Assembly: GCA_003254905.1 (NCBI GenBank)
Contig: QANU01007956.1
Span: 5,960 to 69,959, forward strand
From: Nissolia schottii
Lineage: Eukaryota; Streptophyta; Magnoliopsida; Fabales; Fabaceae
Reading direction: 5' to 3'
DNA: 64,000 nucleotides
The notes under the pieces were generated by a model. That model made no database searches, had not been told where the DNA came from, and saw nothing but the letters and a program-made list of their open reading frames with translations. This document shows, piece by piece, positions 39,556-51,802 of the stretch (position 1 is the first letter of the stretch; each line of letters starts with the position of its first letter). Made by a program: the position numbers and the translations under genes.

Positions 39556-39752
39556 ACAACCTCCCTATTGCCACTTTCCTCTTCCTCCCACCACCACCTA
39601 CATTCATCCCACCAAGCCCCTTTCTCCTCCACCCGTACAACCCACCTACTCCCCCACTCCGAACACCTCACAACCACCACCACTCAAATTTTTCTTCCAC
39701 CCCCACCCCACCACCTATACCCGCTGACACCACCTCCACCATATCCATATTC
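39556..39752 (+). repeat. C/A/T-rich low-complexity tract before array 4
   Basis: About 200 bp nearly lacking G, rich in CCACCACC and CTTCCTCCC words. Open frames here (proline/serine/threonine-rich) follow from composition and are not called as genes. Confidence 0.7.
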
Positions 39753-41280
39753 AATGACCTGTGGTGTCTTAAATAGATGGCATGAAGGACCATCTAATAT
39801 ATGGTGGGATAATTTGATGACCCGTGAAATTATTGCCGGAAATTTGATGGCCCTTATGACCCTTGAAATTATGACGAGAAAATTTGATTACTCGTCCGAC
39901 CCGAGATAAAATTGTGGGATAATTCAATGACGTGGTGTGTTAAATAGATGGCATGGAGGACCATCTAATATATAGTGGGATAATTCGATAAACCGTGAAA
40001 TTATTGTCGGAAATTTGACGACCCCGATGACCCTTGAAATTATGGCGAGATAATATGATTACTCGTTTGACCCGAGATAAAATTGTGGAATAATTCAATA
40101 ATCTATGGTGGGTTAAATTGATGGCATGGAGGACCATCTAATATATGGTGGGATAATTCGATGACCCGTGAAATTATTGTCGGAAATTTGATGACCCCTA
40201 TGACCCTTGAAATTATGGCGAGATAATTTGATTACTCGTCCGACCCAAGATAAAATTGTAGGATAATTCAATGACATGTGTGTTAAATAGATGACATGGA
40301 GGACCATTTAATAGATGATGGGATAATTAAATGACTAATGAAATTATTGTCGGAAATTTGATGGCCCTTATGACCCTTGAAATTATGACGAGATAATTTG
40401 ATTACTCGTCCGACCCGAGATAAAATTGTGGGATAATTCAATGACCTGTGGTGGGTTAATCCAATGGCATGGAGGACTATCTAATTTTTGGTGGGATAAT
40501 TTGACGACCTTTGGTGACTTAAATAGATGGCATAGAAGACCATTTAATATATGATGGGATAATTCGATGACCCGTGAAATTTTGTCAGAAATTTGGTGGC
40601 CCCTATGACCCTTGAAATTATGACAAGATAATTTTATTACTGATCCGACTTGAGATAAAATTGTGGGATAATCCAACGACCTGTGGTGGGTTAAATAGAT
40701 GGCGTGGAGGCTCATCTAATATATGGTGGGATAATTTGGTGACCTATGGTGGGTTAAATAGATGCATAGAGGACCATCTAATATATGGTGCGATAATTCA
40801 ATGACCCGTGAAATTATTGTCAGAAATTTGATGGCCCATATGATCCTTGACATTATGTTAAGATAATTTGATTACTCGTCCAACCTGATCCTTGACATTA
40901 TGACAAGATAATTTTATTACTGATCCGACTTGAGATAAAATTGTGGGATAATCCAACGACCTGTGGTGGGTTAAATAGATAGCGTGGAGGCTCATCTAAT
41001 ATATGGTGGGATAATTTGGTGACCTATGGTGGGTTAAATAGATGCATAGAGGACCATCTAATATATGGTGCGATAATTCAATGACCCGTGAAATTATTGT
41101 CAGAAATTTGATGGCCCATATGATCCTTGACATTATGTTAAGATAATTTGATTACTCGTCCAACCTGATCCTTGACATTATGACAAGATAATTTTATTAC
41201 TGATCCGACTTGAGATAAAATTGTGGGATAATCCAACGACCTGTGGTGGGTTAAATAGATAACATGGAGGATCATCTAAT
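39753..41280 (+). repeat. Satellite array 4
   Basis: Same A/B satellite, shortest of the four arrays. Its right part is a 280-bp higher-order repeat. It ends at about 41,280 without the common tail. Confidence 0.93.
40641..41270 (+). repeat. 280-bp nearly identical tandem repeat in array 4
   Basis: TGATCCGACTTGAGATAAAA begins at 40,641, 40,921 and 41,201. Two full copies and a partial third are almost identical (for example GATGGCGTGG against GATAGCGTGG), so this amplification is much younger than the A/B divergence. Confidence 0.9.
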
Positions 41281-43264
41281 ATAAATTTTACAAAAGCAAC
41301 TCAACCTGTAGAGATTTGATTGGATTGATTTTTTTTCTTCCCCAAACTCGACCCAGCCCAACTCGTGTGCACTCCCTAAAAGAAATGATTCATTTTCATA
41401 AACGTGTAATTTTATGAAAAAGGTGTAAATGGGGAACGAAGTACAACACGGAAACGAAAACATTGCTAAAATTTACGAGGTAGAAATTGACTCATAATTA
41501 ACTATATATTAATTCAATCTGAGCCATTTATTTTTTTTCCTTTAATCTAAACCATTAAAAATATTTAAAAGAGAAATTATATTATTATTAAGCAATTGTA
41601 GCTATGGAATTACATGTCCATTAGTAAATTAATATGATAGGTTTTTCACACGAAATAATTCCCAGGGAATTAATGGTCAAAGCGAAAACATTGTTTAAAG
41701 GATAAGCGATTATAAAGTTCTGGATAAAGAACCGATACGTGAATTATGTTTATGCAGAAGAGAAAATGGGAATGAGGAGTAACTTTTATTGAAATAATCA
41801 CCAAAGTGATAGATATACAATGTCCAAATTTCTTGCAGACATGTAAATAAAACAATAAAGTTAAAGAAAGAACTTAAGGAATTAAAAAGGAAAACTAGAC
41901 AACTAAATGGAAATGAAAAGGAAACTAAAAGAAAAGAGTGGTGGCATACATTGGATCTCCTTGCACTCCTTGCGTCGTCAGGGACTTGAGTTTTTGGTTA
42001 ATCCCTTAGCAATGAATCACCTTTTTTTTTCTCATATTCAATCCCTTCTATTTATAGAGTTCGTAGCATCCTTAACTGTCACCCCAGACTCTGGTGACGG
42101 TTTCTTAATTCGCCACGATGCCCCAAATTCTAGGCCAATTGTGTTAATTTGTGTGACACGTTGACGTAGTGGGCGATTACCACTATTTGCACCTCACATC
42201 CGATTAGTGGCAAGTTACTATTATCCTTGCACCATAAAAGAAGTTATAATCGTTCATGTGTAACAATGTTGATAACCGTTCCCTCTGAAAATATTTATTT
42301 GAATCCTTTCCTAAATCAGTTCTTAAACTCATCAACTCTTAAAACATGTCGCCGTTTTGATCCAGTTGGCAAGTATTTGAAGGAAATATTTCCCGTTGTA
42401 ATCTTAGTTAAATTATCCCTTTAGTTGTGACATCTCATGTTCAAGTCAATATTTAATTATCCTTTCACTATTGAATCGTTTGTCACAACCCATATTTGTC
42501 GGCGATTTCATTCTTGTCGACCGGCGACCTTATTCATATTCAAAGGGACTTGTTTTCATCGCCATTATGAACAACCAATTTTAAGCAAATTTCCATTGCG
42601 ACTAAACCGACTATCGTTAGCACGCCTTCTATTCACCATTTGAGTCCCCAACATATCCATCAAGGACTGATCATGACGCTCCTTTCACATGCGATTATCC
42701 TCTTGTCACTCTTTTTCCTATCACCATTCATTCATAAGTCACCCTTTAATTCATGTCGCATCCCCATTTTTGGCAACCCCAACAAATGCCCCCCAAGTTC
42801 TTACCTTTGAAATTTCATTCCTGAAAAATGTGAGAATTTGAATGAGATGTTTTTTTAACTTAAATGGGTACTTCTGTAATTTGCTTTGCACACTTCTCGA
42901 GCCTTGTTAACCGTCACGTCCATCATTTTTTACATGATACCCCATTTACCTTTTCACTTCCGCCTCCTCTATTTCATAAGCAATCATAATTTTGGTTCCT
43001 AATATATTAAATTTCAAATAAAGGAAACGGATAAAATTACTAACCTTTTCGCATTCTTCTTTTCACTGTCATTGTTTCTTATATAAATAATTTCTCCTTC
43101 CATAATTTCACTTTTACTGTTTTTCTTCGTCTTTGAGCCTTAGTTTCTCACTTTCATATTATCCTTTTCATCTCCAAGATCTTTGCCTCCTTCCAACTTC
43201 AGAGAAATCTTTTACTCTCAACTTCCACTTTCATTTACTCTTAATCTTTCATTCTCTTACCATT
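41281..43264. other. Intergenic repeat debris, unassigned
   Basis: AT-rich, no gene recognised. A TATA-like TATTTATAGAG near 42,050 and a CCCCAACAAATGCCCCCCAAG stretch near 42,776 give it the look of an old LTR or leader, but no matching second copy or target duplication is visible in this window. Confidence 0.35.
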
Positions 43265-43522
43265 ATGGCTTCAAGAACTCCCAAAACCTCATCTTACAAG
43301 GGCAAAGCACCTTGCACATAGTCCAATCGTGAGGTGCCCCCGGTGGTTTCTCTAGTTGCTCCTGTTGTTCGGCACGGGGTTGCATTGGTTCCGGCCGTGA
43401 GCCCATCTACACATCAAATTAGAGCTAGCCAGGTACTGATTCTTTTCTCCATCTCTAACACCATGCATTATTTCCTAGGACCCTTCTCCACACATTCTGA
43501 AGCCTTCAATGATAGTGGCGGC
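43265..43522 (+). other. Unrecognised protein-coding-like remnant
   Basis: A short reading stretch starting MASRTPKTSSYKGKAP resembles the basic, low-complexity start of plant transposon-encoded proteins and is preceded by a pyrimidine-rich leader. It does not continue into a recognisable domain, so no function is offered. It may belong to the debris just upstream. Confidence 0.25.
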
Positions 43523-45039
43523 TGATCTTATGGGTGGTGGCCAATGGTGCATGCATGGTGGTTTTGGCCTCAATGGTAGGCGATTTTGTTAGTTGATGAT
43601 GGTGTAGAAATTTTGATGATGGTGGCTTTGGGAGGGGGTGGCTGTGAGACGGTGGAGGGCTAGAGTCAAGGGTTGAAGGTGGAAGAAAGGGAATGATTGA
43701 AGGAATTTTCTTTGAAGGAGTTTTGGAGATGATGATGGGGTTTGCTTTGTGAATTTGTTGGAGGATTTTTTAAGGATGAGAATTTTGTGATTAAGGTCAG
43801 CTCTAATGCTGCATGGCCGTGAGATAGAACTGAATATGAGGCGAAGAAGCATTTTAGTTCTGAAGTCTCTTTGGAGAATTTTGGTGATGATCATGAGCTT
43901 ATACTCTTGACTTTAGCATAAATTAAGAAATGAACTTCTCTTGTGGTTTGGTGTCACTTAAAGGCACGACCGGTTGGCCAAGTGGGCTGGGGGCACATGC
44001 ATGGCGACACATGTCCTGCCACATGTCGTCATGCATGTGAGGTACCCCATCGAGTGTCGCGTATAGGTCTTGGGTGTTATTCAAGACATTTTAAGACCCC
44101 AAAAAGAGGCATTTTAACCCCAAAAAATTAAAATTGGTTCAAAGAAGGTAAAATTATTGATTTCCCTTAAAAGATATTTAATAATTTTATTTATTTTTTT
44201 TTTAAAAAGACCTTATATGTAGAAGGAAATGGTTTTCAGGTTCTAAAGACCACGCGTAACGCCAAAATGGTTACTCGCGTTAGAAAAAGGAGTCAATTTT
44301 TTTGAAATTACTCTAAGTTGAAATAAGGGGATTTAATGAACTTGGAATGACATATGAATCTATTCCAAGACATTCCTTGGGTATTCAAGCATGAATATGA
44401 GGTTACTGGGCCATCAATTGGCTGATGGGGCTCACCGAGGCTTAACCGACCACTAGAGGCTCAGAGAAATGTTTTTCCCTTTTTATAAACACGCACTTAC
44501 CCATTATGATTGCGTGAAGGAGCCTTTCCAGGGATACTTTTGATGACGCAAGAAGTATTTGAGAGAATTGATAAATGTTTCTTGGTTCATTGGGGTTTTG
44601 TTATTTGAAAATCAAACTGAGAAGGATACTAAAGTGTAAGCTTTGGATGCAAGAGCATCACTGAATAAGAAAATAAGTAACTTTTGTTTTGATCCATCAT
44701 GGAAACTATGACCATGTATGTGTTTTCTTTTAAATCTTCAGTTTTTAAGAGAAATGAATTTTGATCCATCATGTATGTGTTCTTTTAAAAAAAAATCCAA
44801 CCTAACACTCTAAAACCAAACAATTTCTTCAGAATGCAAGCCATGAATTGAATGGCATTTTCCCTTACCATTTTAGGCGGCTTCTAAGGTTCACCAGCCA
44901 ACTGTGGGTGAATGGTTCATTTTGAATTATGGGTGGAACAATTGCATTTAGCCTCATTTAGCCTCACTTTCAAAATGTGGCTAAACACATTTTAAAAAAG
45001 TGGCTAAATGCATTCTCCATTTTACCCTCCCACATTTCT
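43523..45039. other. Intergenic, no gene seen
   Basis: Contains a GGTGG/GATGATGG-rich stretch (about 43,510-43,760) and an imperfect palindrome around CATGCATG (43,993-44,039). The remainder is AT-rich without coding signal. Confidence 0.5.
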
Positions 45040-45560
45040 TTTCCGCGCTCCTCTAAACCCTAAACTCTAACTTGCTCTAAATCCTAACCCTAAACCCTAG
45101 CACACCACCTTAACCACCACTATCCACTAACTTAACCACCCCAATCACCTTAACAGCAACACCACCACCTTAACACCCACCATTTTAATATTAACCACCT
45201 TAACCTTAACCACAACCACAACCACAATAACAACCTTCATTTTAACCTTAACCACCACAACCACCTTAATACCCACCATTTTAACCTTAACCACCGCCAC
45301 CACCTTAACACCTATTATTTAAACCTTAACCACCACCACCACAACCACCTTAACACCCATCATATTAACCTTAACCACCACCATCACAACCTTCTTAACA
45401 TCACCACCACTTTAACACCCATCATTTTAACCTTAACCACCACAACCACAACCACCTTAACACCCACCGTTTTAACCTTAACCACCACCACCACCTTAAC
45501 AACCACCATTCTAACCTTAACCACCACTATCGTAATCGCCTTAACATCATCACCACCACC
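45040..45560 (+). repeat. Telomere-like tract merging into a TTAACCACCACC minisatellite
   Basis: 45,050-45,105 holds degenerate CCCTAAA-type words (CTAAACCCTAAACTCTAA, CCTAACCCTAAACCCTAG). From about 45,106 to 45,556 follows a tandem array of CCACCTTAACACCCACCATT and TTAACCTTAACCACC words, almost free of G on this strand. The valine/lysine-rich open frame on the other strand is a composition effect. Confidence 0.8.
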
Positions 45561-47042
45561 AAAAAAAAAAAACTCGTACAAGGAACAAAATAAAATTAAC
45601 TTTTTCCTCTTTTTCTCAATCAACAAAAACTATGAAATAACAAATTCAGAAGCTTTCTAGTGTTGTAGCTAGTTGCTTGTGCCCATCACTAAAAACATTG
45701 AAAATCAAAGGGATGTGGAGATTTGAAACCATTATCAAAAGCATATAATTTTTTTTTTAAAAAAAAATTTGAAACCCACAATCAACCATAATCAAAAAGA
45801 TGAGATTGATACATAGACGATGATGGGTTAGATCTAGTTAAGGCTGGCACTACCACGGATTTGGCATGATGGCCAGCCAACAAATCTGGTGTCGTCATGC
45901 TCTAGATGCATCAATCTAGGCGGCCATCAAGAGGTTAAGGAGTCAAGGTGCGAACGGAGTGGGGCGACTGGAGACGATGACGAGGAAAGGTGAGGTCGAT
46001 GATGGAAATAGCAACAAGGGGTAGGACCAAGGCACAATGGCAAGGGAAGGAAGAAAGAAGGAAGTGTGAGAGGATAGAGAACACCAAGGGAAAGAGATAG
46101 GAGAGAGGAAAGATCTAGTGCACTACTGCTGCTATGCGTGCGCCATTTCCGTCACCGTTGTATGAGCCCTCTGTTGCTCCTCAACAACGAGATTTGGGCT
46201 CTTATGCATGTTCTTCAACCATCACTGGGAATGGGGGCCGCCAGAGAGGATGATGACAGAGGAGTTGAGGTCATTGATGGAGAAGACGAAGCGAGCGAGG
46301 GCTAGAACAAGGTGGCCAGAAAAGAAAAAAAAAAAAAAAAGACAAAAGGGAAGAGGTGGAAGAGAAGTGAAAAGAATAATGTGTATGTACAAATATAACC
46401 TTGATGATTATGGTATACCCATTTTTTTTTCACAAGGTGAATCATTCACCCAATGGCGACGAAACTTGGAACCTGCCACCATTTTAATCCTTGCATCACT
46501 CGTTATCATGCAGATTTGCCCCTCCACATTGAAGTGTGTTCTAACTTAAGAAGCAAAGACACTTAATGAGACTACCATGTCCGTGTAACCAACACATAAC
46601 AAACATCAATACATGTGTCTCACATGTTCAAAAGTGTCCAAATAAAACGTTCATAATTAACCGTGTCCAAACATGTTCGGACTGTATCCAAAAGTTTTCA
46701 AGTTGGGTCTAAACTAAAAGCAGTAGGCTTACCTAAAGAATAAAGAAATTAAATACATCAATAACCAAATTTATTTTTTTTAAAATAGATCAAAATATCT
46801 CAATACGTGCACAGCTTAGAAGACGGCTCACTGAAACCCCCATTGCCCTTTGTCAAGAATATTTACAAACCACAGCAAAGTTTGTCATTGGTGTTACTGA
46901 GTAGACCTATATAAAATAAAAATGGATTTGAATAAAGTGAGGAATCTCACCATTAAATCAATGAAGTGAGAAATTTCACTTTACAGGATCCAAGTCCAAT
47001 CAAAATAAAAATAACACAAAAAACCTGTATCATGCAGAGTTT
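45561..47042. other. Intergenic, downstream of the WD40 gene
   Basis: A/T runs, an A-rich tract near 46,325 and repeats of GTGTCCAAA-type words (46,590-46,690). No gene recognised. A 113-codon frame at 46,208-46,549 is low-complexity and not supported. Confidence 0.5.
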
Positions 47043-50000
47043 CTACTTTCTTCCAACATAAGATCCCAATTTAGACAAATCTGGGACCCAAAATGACAAC
47101 TCAGAGGATCCAGTGGCAAACATGAGACTTCCAGGAGCCCACTTTATAACTGGAGGCCCGGTATCAGCAGTTGCACTCCTCCAATGAGCAACCTATACGT
47201 ACCCCAGAGTACATAGCATTAGAATTCGAATGAAATGTACTATTCACACTTCAATTCCACAAAGTCGAAAGCTCTGTATTTGATGCCCACCACACACACA
47301 CATGCACACAATATTTGACTTCAGGTGCAAGTCTTCTGTATGAATGATTTATGTGGTAGCAAATACCATGTCTCAGTATATGTAAATACATATAGTTTTA
47401 AATTTCACATACAACTTCCAGGGCTTCAGAACATTATATTTCACTATTCTCTGATTTTGCTGGGTAATAAAACACACAGAAGGAGAGTAATATATACAGA
47501 ATGGAAACAAGTTTCAGAAAAAACATCAACAATGAAAAGTAATTACTGCCTATCAACGGCCATCATAGGGATAGAGACCCAAGGGAAAAAAATTCATTTA
47601 ATGGTTATAAGTAAGATCTCTTCACAAGTTGCTAAAATAACATTTAATGAGTGCTGTCCTTCACTTAAATATGTGCCAGAACTGGTGTCAGTCAACTGTT
47701 CACAGTTTGCAATTAGATATAATTGAAATAGTTACAATGAAAGGATAGTACATTCTTGAAAGCTTCTTAGATAAAAAGGAAAGGAAAAAGAAAAACAAAA
47801 GAACACTCATAAAACGTTGAACACATACAAGTCACTTAAATTAAGCATTATGACTGTAGAATAATTATTCACTTGTTAAAATGCAAATCTAGGCAAAAAA
47901 ATTATAAAATTTAGATATGAAATCCCGTAAAAAGGAGTACTGTGACGTATCATACTTCTTTACCACTTCGAACACTCCATGCGTAGATGCTGCCATCGCC
48001 AGAACCTGTCAAAGCTCGTAAAAATGTAAATTTAGCATAACAACCGGCAGAGGCAGTAAGCAGCAAACAACAGGAATAAACACTATGCTGAGAGGGTTGA
48101 AAAAGTTAGTTGAAAAGAAATTGGCAAGATGCAAGACAATGTGAAAATTATCATACTGATTCTAAAGTTCTCTTCCAAAACATAATTTAAAACAAGAAAG
48201 AAATGATCAAGAAATAAATGTTCAACATTCCTTCTACCCCACAACAAAAGAATCAACGCAACAAAACCAATATATGCAAACACTACGTTAACAAATGAAA
48301 AATGACCGGGCAAATTTACCAGAGATCCAAAAATGTTTACCTGATATTACAAACATTCCTTCAGGACTGAAAGAAGCTTCTAATGTGGAGTTGCTTGAGA
48401 CAGGTGTGACATTATATGTGGATAACTATGTACACATGATAAGATAGAACAATCACATAGAAAGCCTTCAAAGCGTAGAGATATATGTAAACAAAAGAAG
48501 TAAAACTGAACTGAGTTAAGTAGGAAAGATACTGACAAGTGTGCCACGAAACGAGTCAAGGACGTGAATATGCCCATCTGCAGTAGTTAAAAGCATGAGT
48601 CTCCCATCAATACTAAACTTTACAACATTTGCATCAGAAATATCTCCCCCAACAGAAAATATCTCAAAGGGACCCTGTAGAGTAAATTTCACCATATTAG
48701 ATGATTAGTATACATCACAATTAACATAACAAATTACCAAGCCAAGTAAAAGCCAAGTTGTCTTCATATTTTTGTGCAGAATTTGCTAACCTTTTCATAC
48801 TTCCGGGCATCAAACATTCTTATGTATCCTCCAAAGGCAATTGCAAAGACAAGCCCTTGATCATCATATGATATAGCAGGTCTTCCTTGTACACGTAGAA
48901 GTCCCTATTTCGTTTTTAAAGTAAGTAAAAAGCCCCTAAAAAGGTTATATGATGTATTAGATACAAGAAGATATGGAAATAAATATGCAAATGGAAATGC
49001 CACTACCTGACACTTCTCGGCCCTTTGATCCCATAGCAAAACAGTTCGATCAAGGGATCCAGATATGAAGCAGTCCTTCCGAGAGCACAAGCTAAGCGAG
49101 ACAACCCTGGACAAGGAACCATATTCATTTTCTTACATAAAATAATGGCATTGGAATGTATACGAGCACTATATCATATGATTTGAGATTGGAATGTAGT
49201 CAAAATGCCAGATTTCAAACCTGTCATGGTGACCTTTGAAATATCTTAAGTACTTGTTATCATGCAATGATAGAAGCCGCAAAGATTCTGGATCAATTTA
49301 TCATATTACTAATGAGTATATGAAAAATAAAAAACAATTGAAGATGGATACAGGTACAAAACATACCATCCCAGCCATTTTTAGAAGAGTATATGACAGT
49401 TGTAGGATGAGACGTGAAGCAAACAAGGTCAACCCCATACTTCTTGCTGTTAATTGTCTTCAAACATCTGGTAACAATTATGGCATCTCAGAAATTCATG
49501 TTGGCGAATAAATATAGATCAATTAAAAGAAAAAAAAAAAAAAGAATGGCCGGTACCAAATAGAAAATACCGGCCATTAACTGTGCTTCTTTACCCAACA
49601 ATCTACCTAACCATTTAGATGCAAATGATGTCACATTTTTCTGGTTGTGTAAACAATATCTGGATCATGATATACTTAAACTCCCAATATGGCACTAGAA
49701 TTCACCACACCAAGTCGTAAGACGTTTCGCTTAAATAAAAGGAGAAAAGGGGAGGGCACAATTATAAGAGGTAAGAACCCAGCAACTTCAACAAATTTAA
49801 TGGGGGATATAAAAAAAATTGTGTTGGTCAATTGTAAACCAAATTTAGAGCACAAAATGAAACAGGGGGCATACGTTCCGGCGGCGACATCATAGAGGCG
49901 AATGGATTCATCGTCGCTAGCAGTCACTAGATAACTTGTTGCCCTGTGAAAATCCATCGAACTAATTCTACTATTCTGCACAACATATATGCCACAAAAA

Positions 50001-50345
50001 AACAACAAAAAAGGGTGAGCAAAACATCATAAGAGCTAGATGTGAGCATACTCTACGCTGTTTTGCGCGGACCAAAAATCTAAATTTTAGGGTTGCAAAA
50101 TCTCAATGTTGCCCCACAAACATTGGAGAAGGATCACATACATAGTCTTTGAAGGCCATTCCAACTTCCATACTCTGAAGAATTTCCTCGCTCAGCTCCA
50201 AAGACACCTTCTCTTCTCTCTCCGATTGTATCCCTGCATAACACACTCAAACACGTGAAGTAAACCCCCCAATAGAAGAAATAAAAAGCCATGTATGACA
50301 ATCTAAAACTAGCAAATCAAACGACAGCTAAAACGTACCACCCAT
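47043..50345 (-). CDS. S2Lb: WD40 protein, SWD2/WDR82-like (COMPASS-associated), complete 11-exon gene
   Basis: Exons (minus strand, in order): 50345-50339, 50233-50142, 49975-49875, 49467-49367, 49287-49221, 49106-49007, 48904-48791, 48674-48537, 48425-48341, 48005-47956 and 47192-47043. They total 1,005 nt (334 residues) in one open frame with GT-AG introns throughout. The first coding exon is only 7 nt (ATG GGT G). The start MGGIQSEREEKVSLELSEE and end DLSKLGSYVGRK match plant proteins of the Arabidopsis S2Lb (At5g66240) type. WD-repeat signatures: TASDDESIRLYDVAAG, FISGSLDRTVLLWDQR, GYIRMFDARKYEKGPFE and GSGDGSIYAWSVRSG. Family knowledge: SWD2/WDR82 proteins are nuclear scaffold subunits of COMPASS-type H3K4 methyltransferase complexes, and yeast Swd2 also acts in transcription termination. 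No disabling change seen. Regulation cannot be read from the sequence. Confidence 0.93.
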
Positions 50346-50609
50346 TCTTGGAAGCCAAGCTTTGCGTTTTGGTTATTATCTGAAAAAGCTGACGAATATT
50401 TTCTTTTGTGGAATGAGTGCTACCGCTTACGACGGCTTCTATTGCCGGGAAATTTCATCGGCTCAAGGAACTACTGCCAAAATAGCGCCTCTTTTTTTCT
50501 TGGGTGTGTACCGTAGTTATACTTATTGGGCCTCATATGCCACTGTTAATGAATTCATGTTAAAATAATTGTACTCAATTTTTTATTTGAAGAAATTCCA
50601 GCTATAAAG
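50346..50609. promoter_or_regulatory. Upstream region of the WD40 gene
   Basis: About 260 bp between the start codon and a repeat element; the promoter and 5' UTR should lie here, reading leftward. I see no unambiguous TATA box. No other gene. Confidence 0.3.
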
Positions 50610-51402
50610 GGGGTGTGAATGGCAGAATCAAGTCATGAAAATGTAACATTTTCATGTTTGGTTTAAGATTTTAAAATATATTTTCGGGTAACTTGAATTC
50701 TTATGAAAATTGTTTCATTTTCATTCTCACTTCCCCATTAGATTGGATTCCCATGTGATTGGAATGTTTTGACGCATGAAAATACCAAATTGCCTCCAAA
50801 CCTCGTACCATAGGTCAACAGCATCTATCGGTCAACCACCACTGACCGACGATGGACCACCACTAGTTAGTGATCGACCACCGTTGGCCGGCAACCAACC
50901 ACGACTAGCCGTGACAAACAATCGTCAGCCAGTGATGAACAACCACCCGACTGGCAACAGACTATCACTTGATTGAAGATGGATCGCTGCCCAAACAAGT
51001 AACGGACCGCCGCCTACAACAACAGACCATCGGCGAACCACTGTAGGACTGTGACAGAACACCGCCAGAAGGCACCGAACCACCAATGGAAGGCACTGAA
51101 CCACCGCCCAATGATGTTGGGTTAATGTCGGACAGCAAAAGGCCACCGTCGGACAACAACAAACCATCGCTCAACAATGTCGGGTTAATGTCGAATAGTG
51201 ACAGACCATTGCCTACATACTTCGTTTTGTCATGGATATTTTTGTGAAAGTATAGTGTAATCCCAAGAATGTTGTTAAGAGTTTAATTTACAACCAAACG
51301 CTTTCAAAACATATTCCTAGAAAAGCTTTTCCTAATAATATCATTCCATGGAATGGTATTCTAGAGAATAAAAAAGATTCTATGAACCATCGCCCCCAAT
51401 GT
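50610..51402. mobile_element. Possible non-autonomous DNA element carrying a minisatellite
   Basis: Ends GGGGGTGTGAATGGCAGAATC (left) and, in reverse complement, GGGGGCGATGGTTCATAGAATC (right) are similar inverted termini. Internal sequence next to each end is rich in ATGAAAATG/CATTTTCAT-type words. The core (50,810-51,220) is a GACCACCG/CCGTCGGACAAC minisatellite. G-rich ends of this kind occur in PIF/Harbinger-like elements, but no target duplication is clear. Confidence 0.35.
50810..51220 (+). repeat. Minisatellite of ACCACCG/GTCGG words
   Basis: Imperfect tandem words such as GACCACCGTTGGCCGGCAACC and two near-copies of AATGTTGGGTTAATGTCGGACAG spaced about 65-70 bp apart. Open frames here on both strands follow from the repeat. 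Confidence 0.65.
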
Positions 51403-51802
51403 AAAGTTTTGGGCCTCATGATAGCAAAGGATCATGCTTTTCTTTTTCTTTTGTTTCTGTCTTTAACCTTTGGTATGTGGTGGGCCTTTGTCCCACCAAC
51501 TACATCCAGCTTGAGGAACTAAATGGCCCATTAAGGGAGAAGCCTCTCACTATAGACATTATTCCATTTTTATGGCTCAAACTCAAAATCAATGATCAAA
51601 GGGCTGGAGTTTCCTGCCACTCCAATCAAGGATCAAGTTTGATTTCAGCCCATCTCTCCCCTTCTTCTCATTAGAAAATAATTACAATTATGTGGATTCT
51701 TAGAGACACCATGCCATCTTTCCTAAATATATAGAATTGAAGAATTGAGTCATGTATCATCATAAATATTTTTAATTGATCAGAAGAATGTTCATAATGA
51801 AC
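51403..51802. other. Intergenic, no gene seen
   Basis: AT-rich, without recognisable coding or repeat structure, between the minisatellite element and the CACTA target site. Confidence 0.5.

Noticed and set aside
428-41280. Centromeric satellite
   Set aside because: The 172-bp period is suggestive, but arrays are short (1.5-7.6 kb), degenerate and interspersed with duplicated gene-derived DNA, near intact genes. Sequence alone cannot support a centromere call.
43589-43894. 101-codon minus-strand frame, Ser/His/Gln-rich
   Set aside because: Complement of a GATGATGG/GGTGG-rich stretch; composition-driven.
45384-45626. Minus-strand frame rich in VVVKV
   Set aside because: Direct translation of the AC-rich minisatellite; no independent evidence.
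46208-46549. 113-codon frame with lysine/arginine-rich middle
   Set aside because: Driven by an A-rich tract, no known domain, no splice or conservation evidence.
50925-51177. Two overlapping minus-strand frames of 70-80 codons
   Set aside because: They lie entirely in a minisatellite; repetitive low-complexity peptides.
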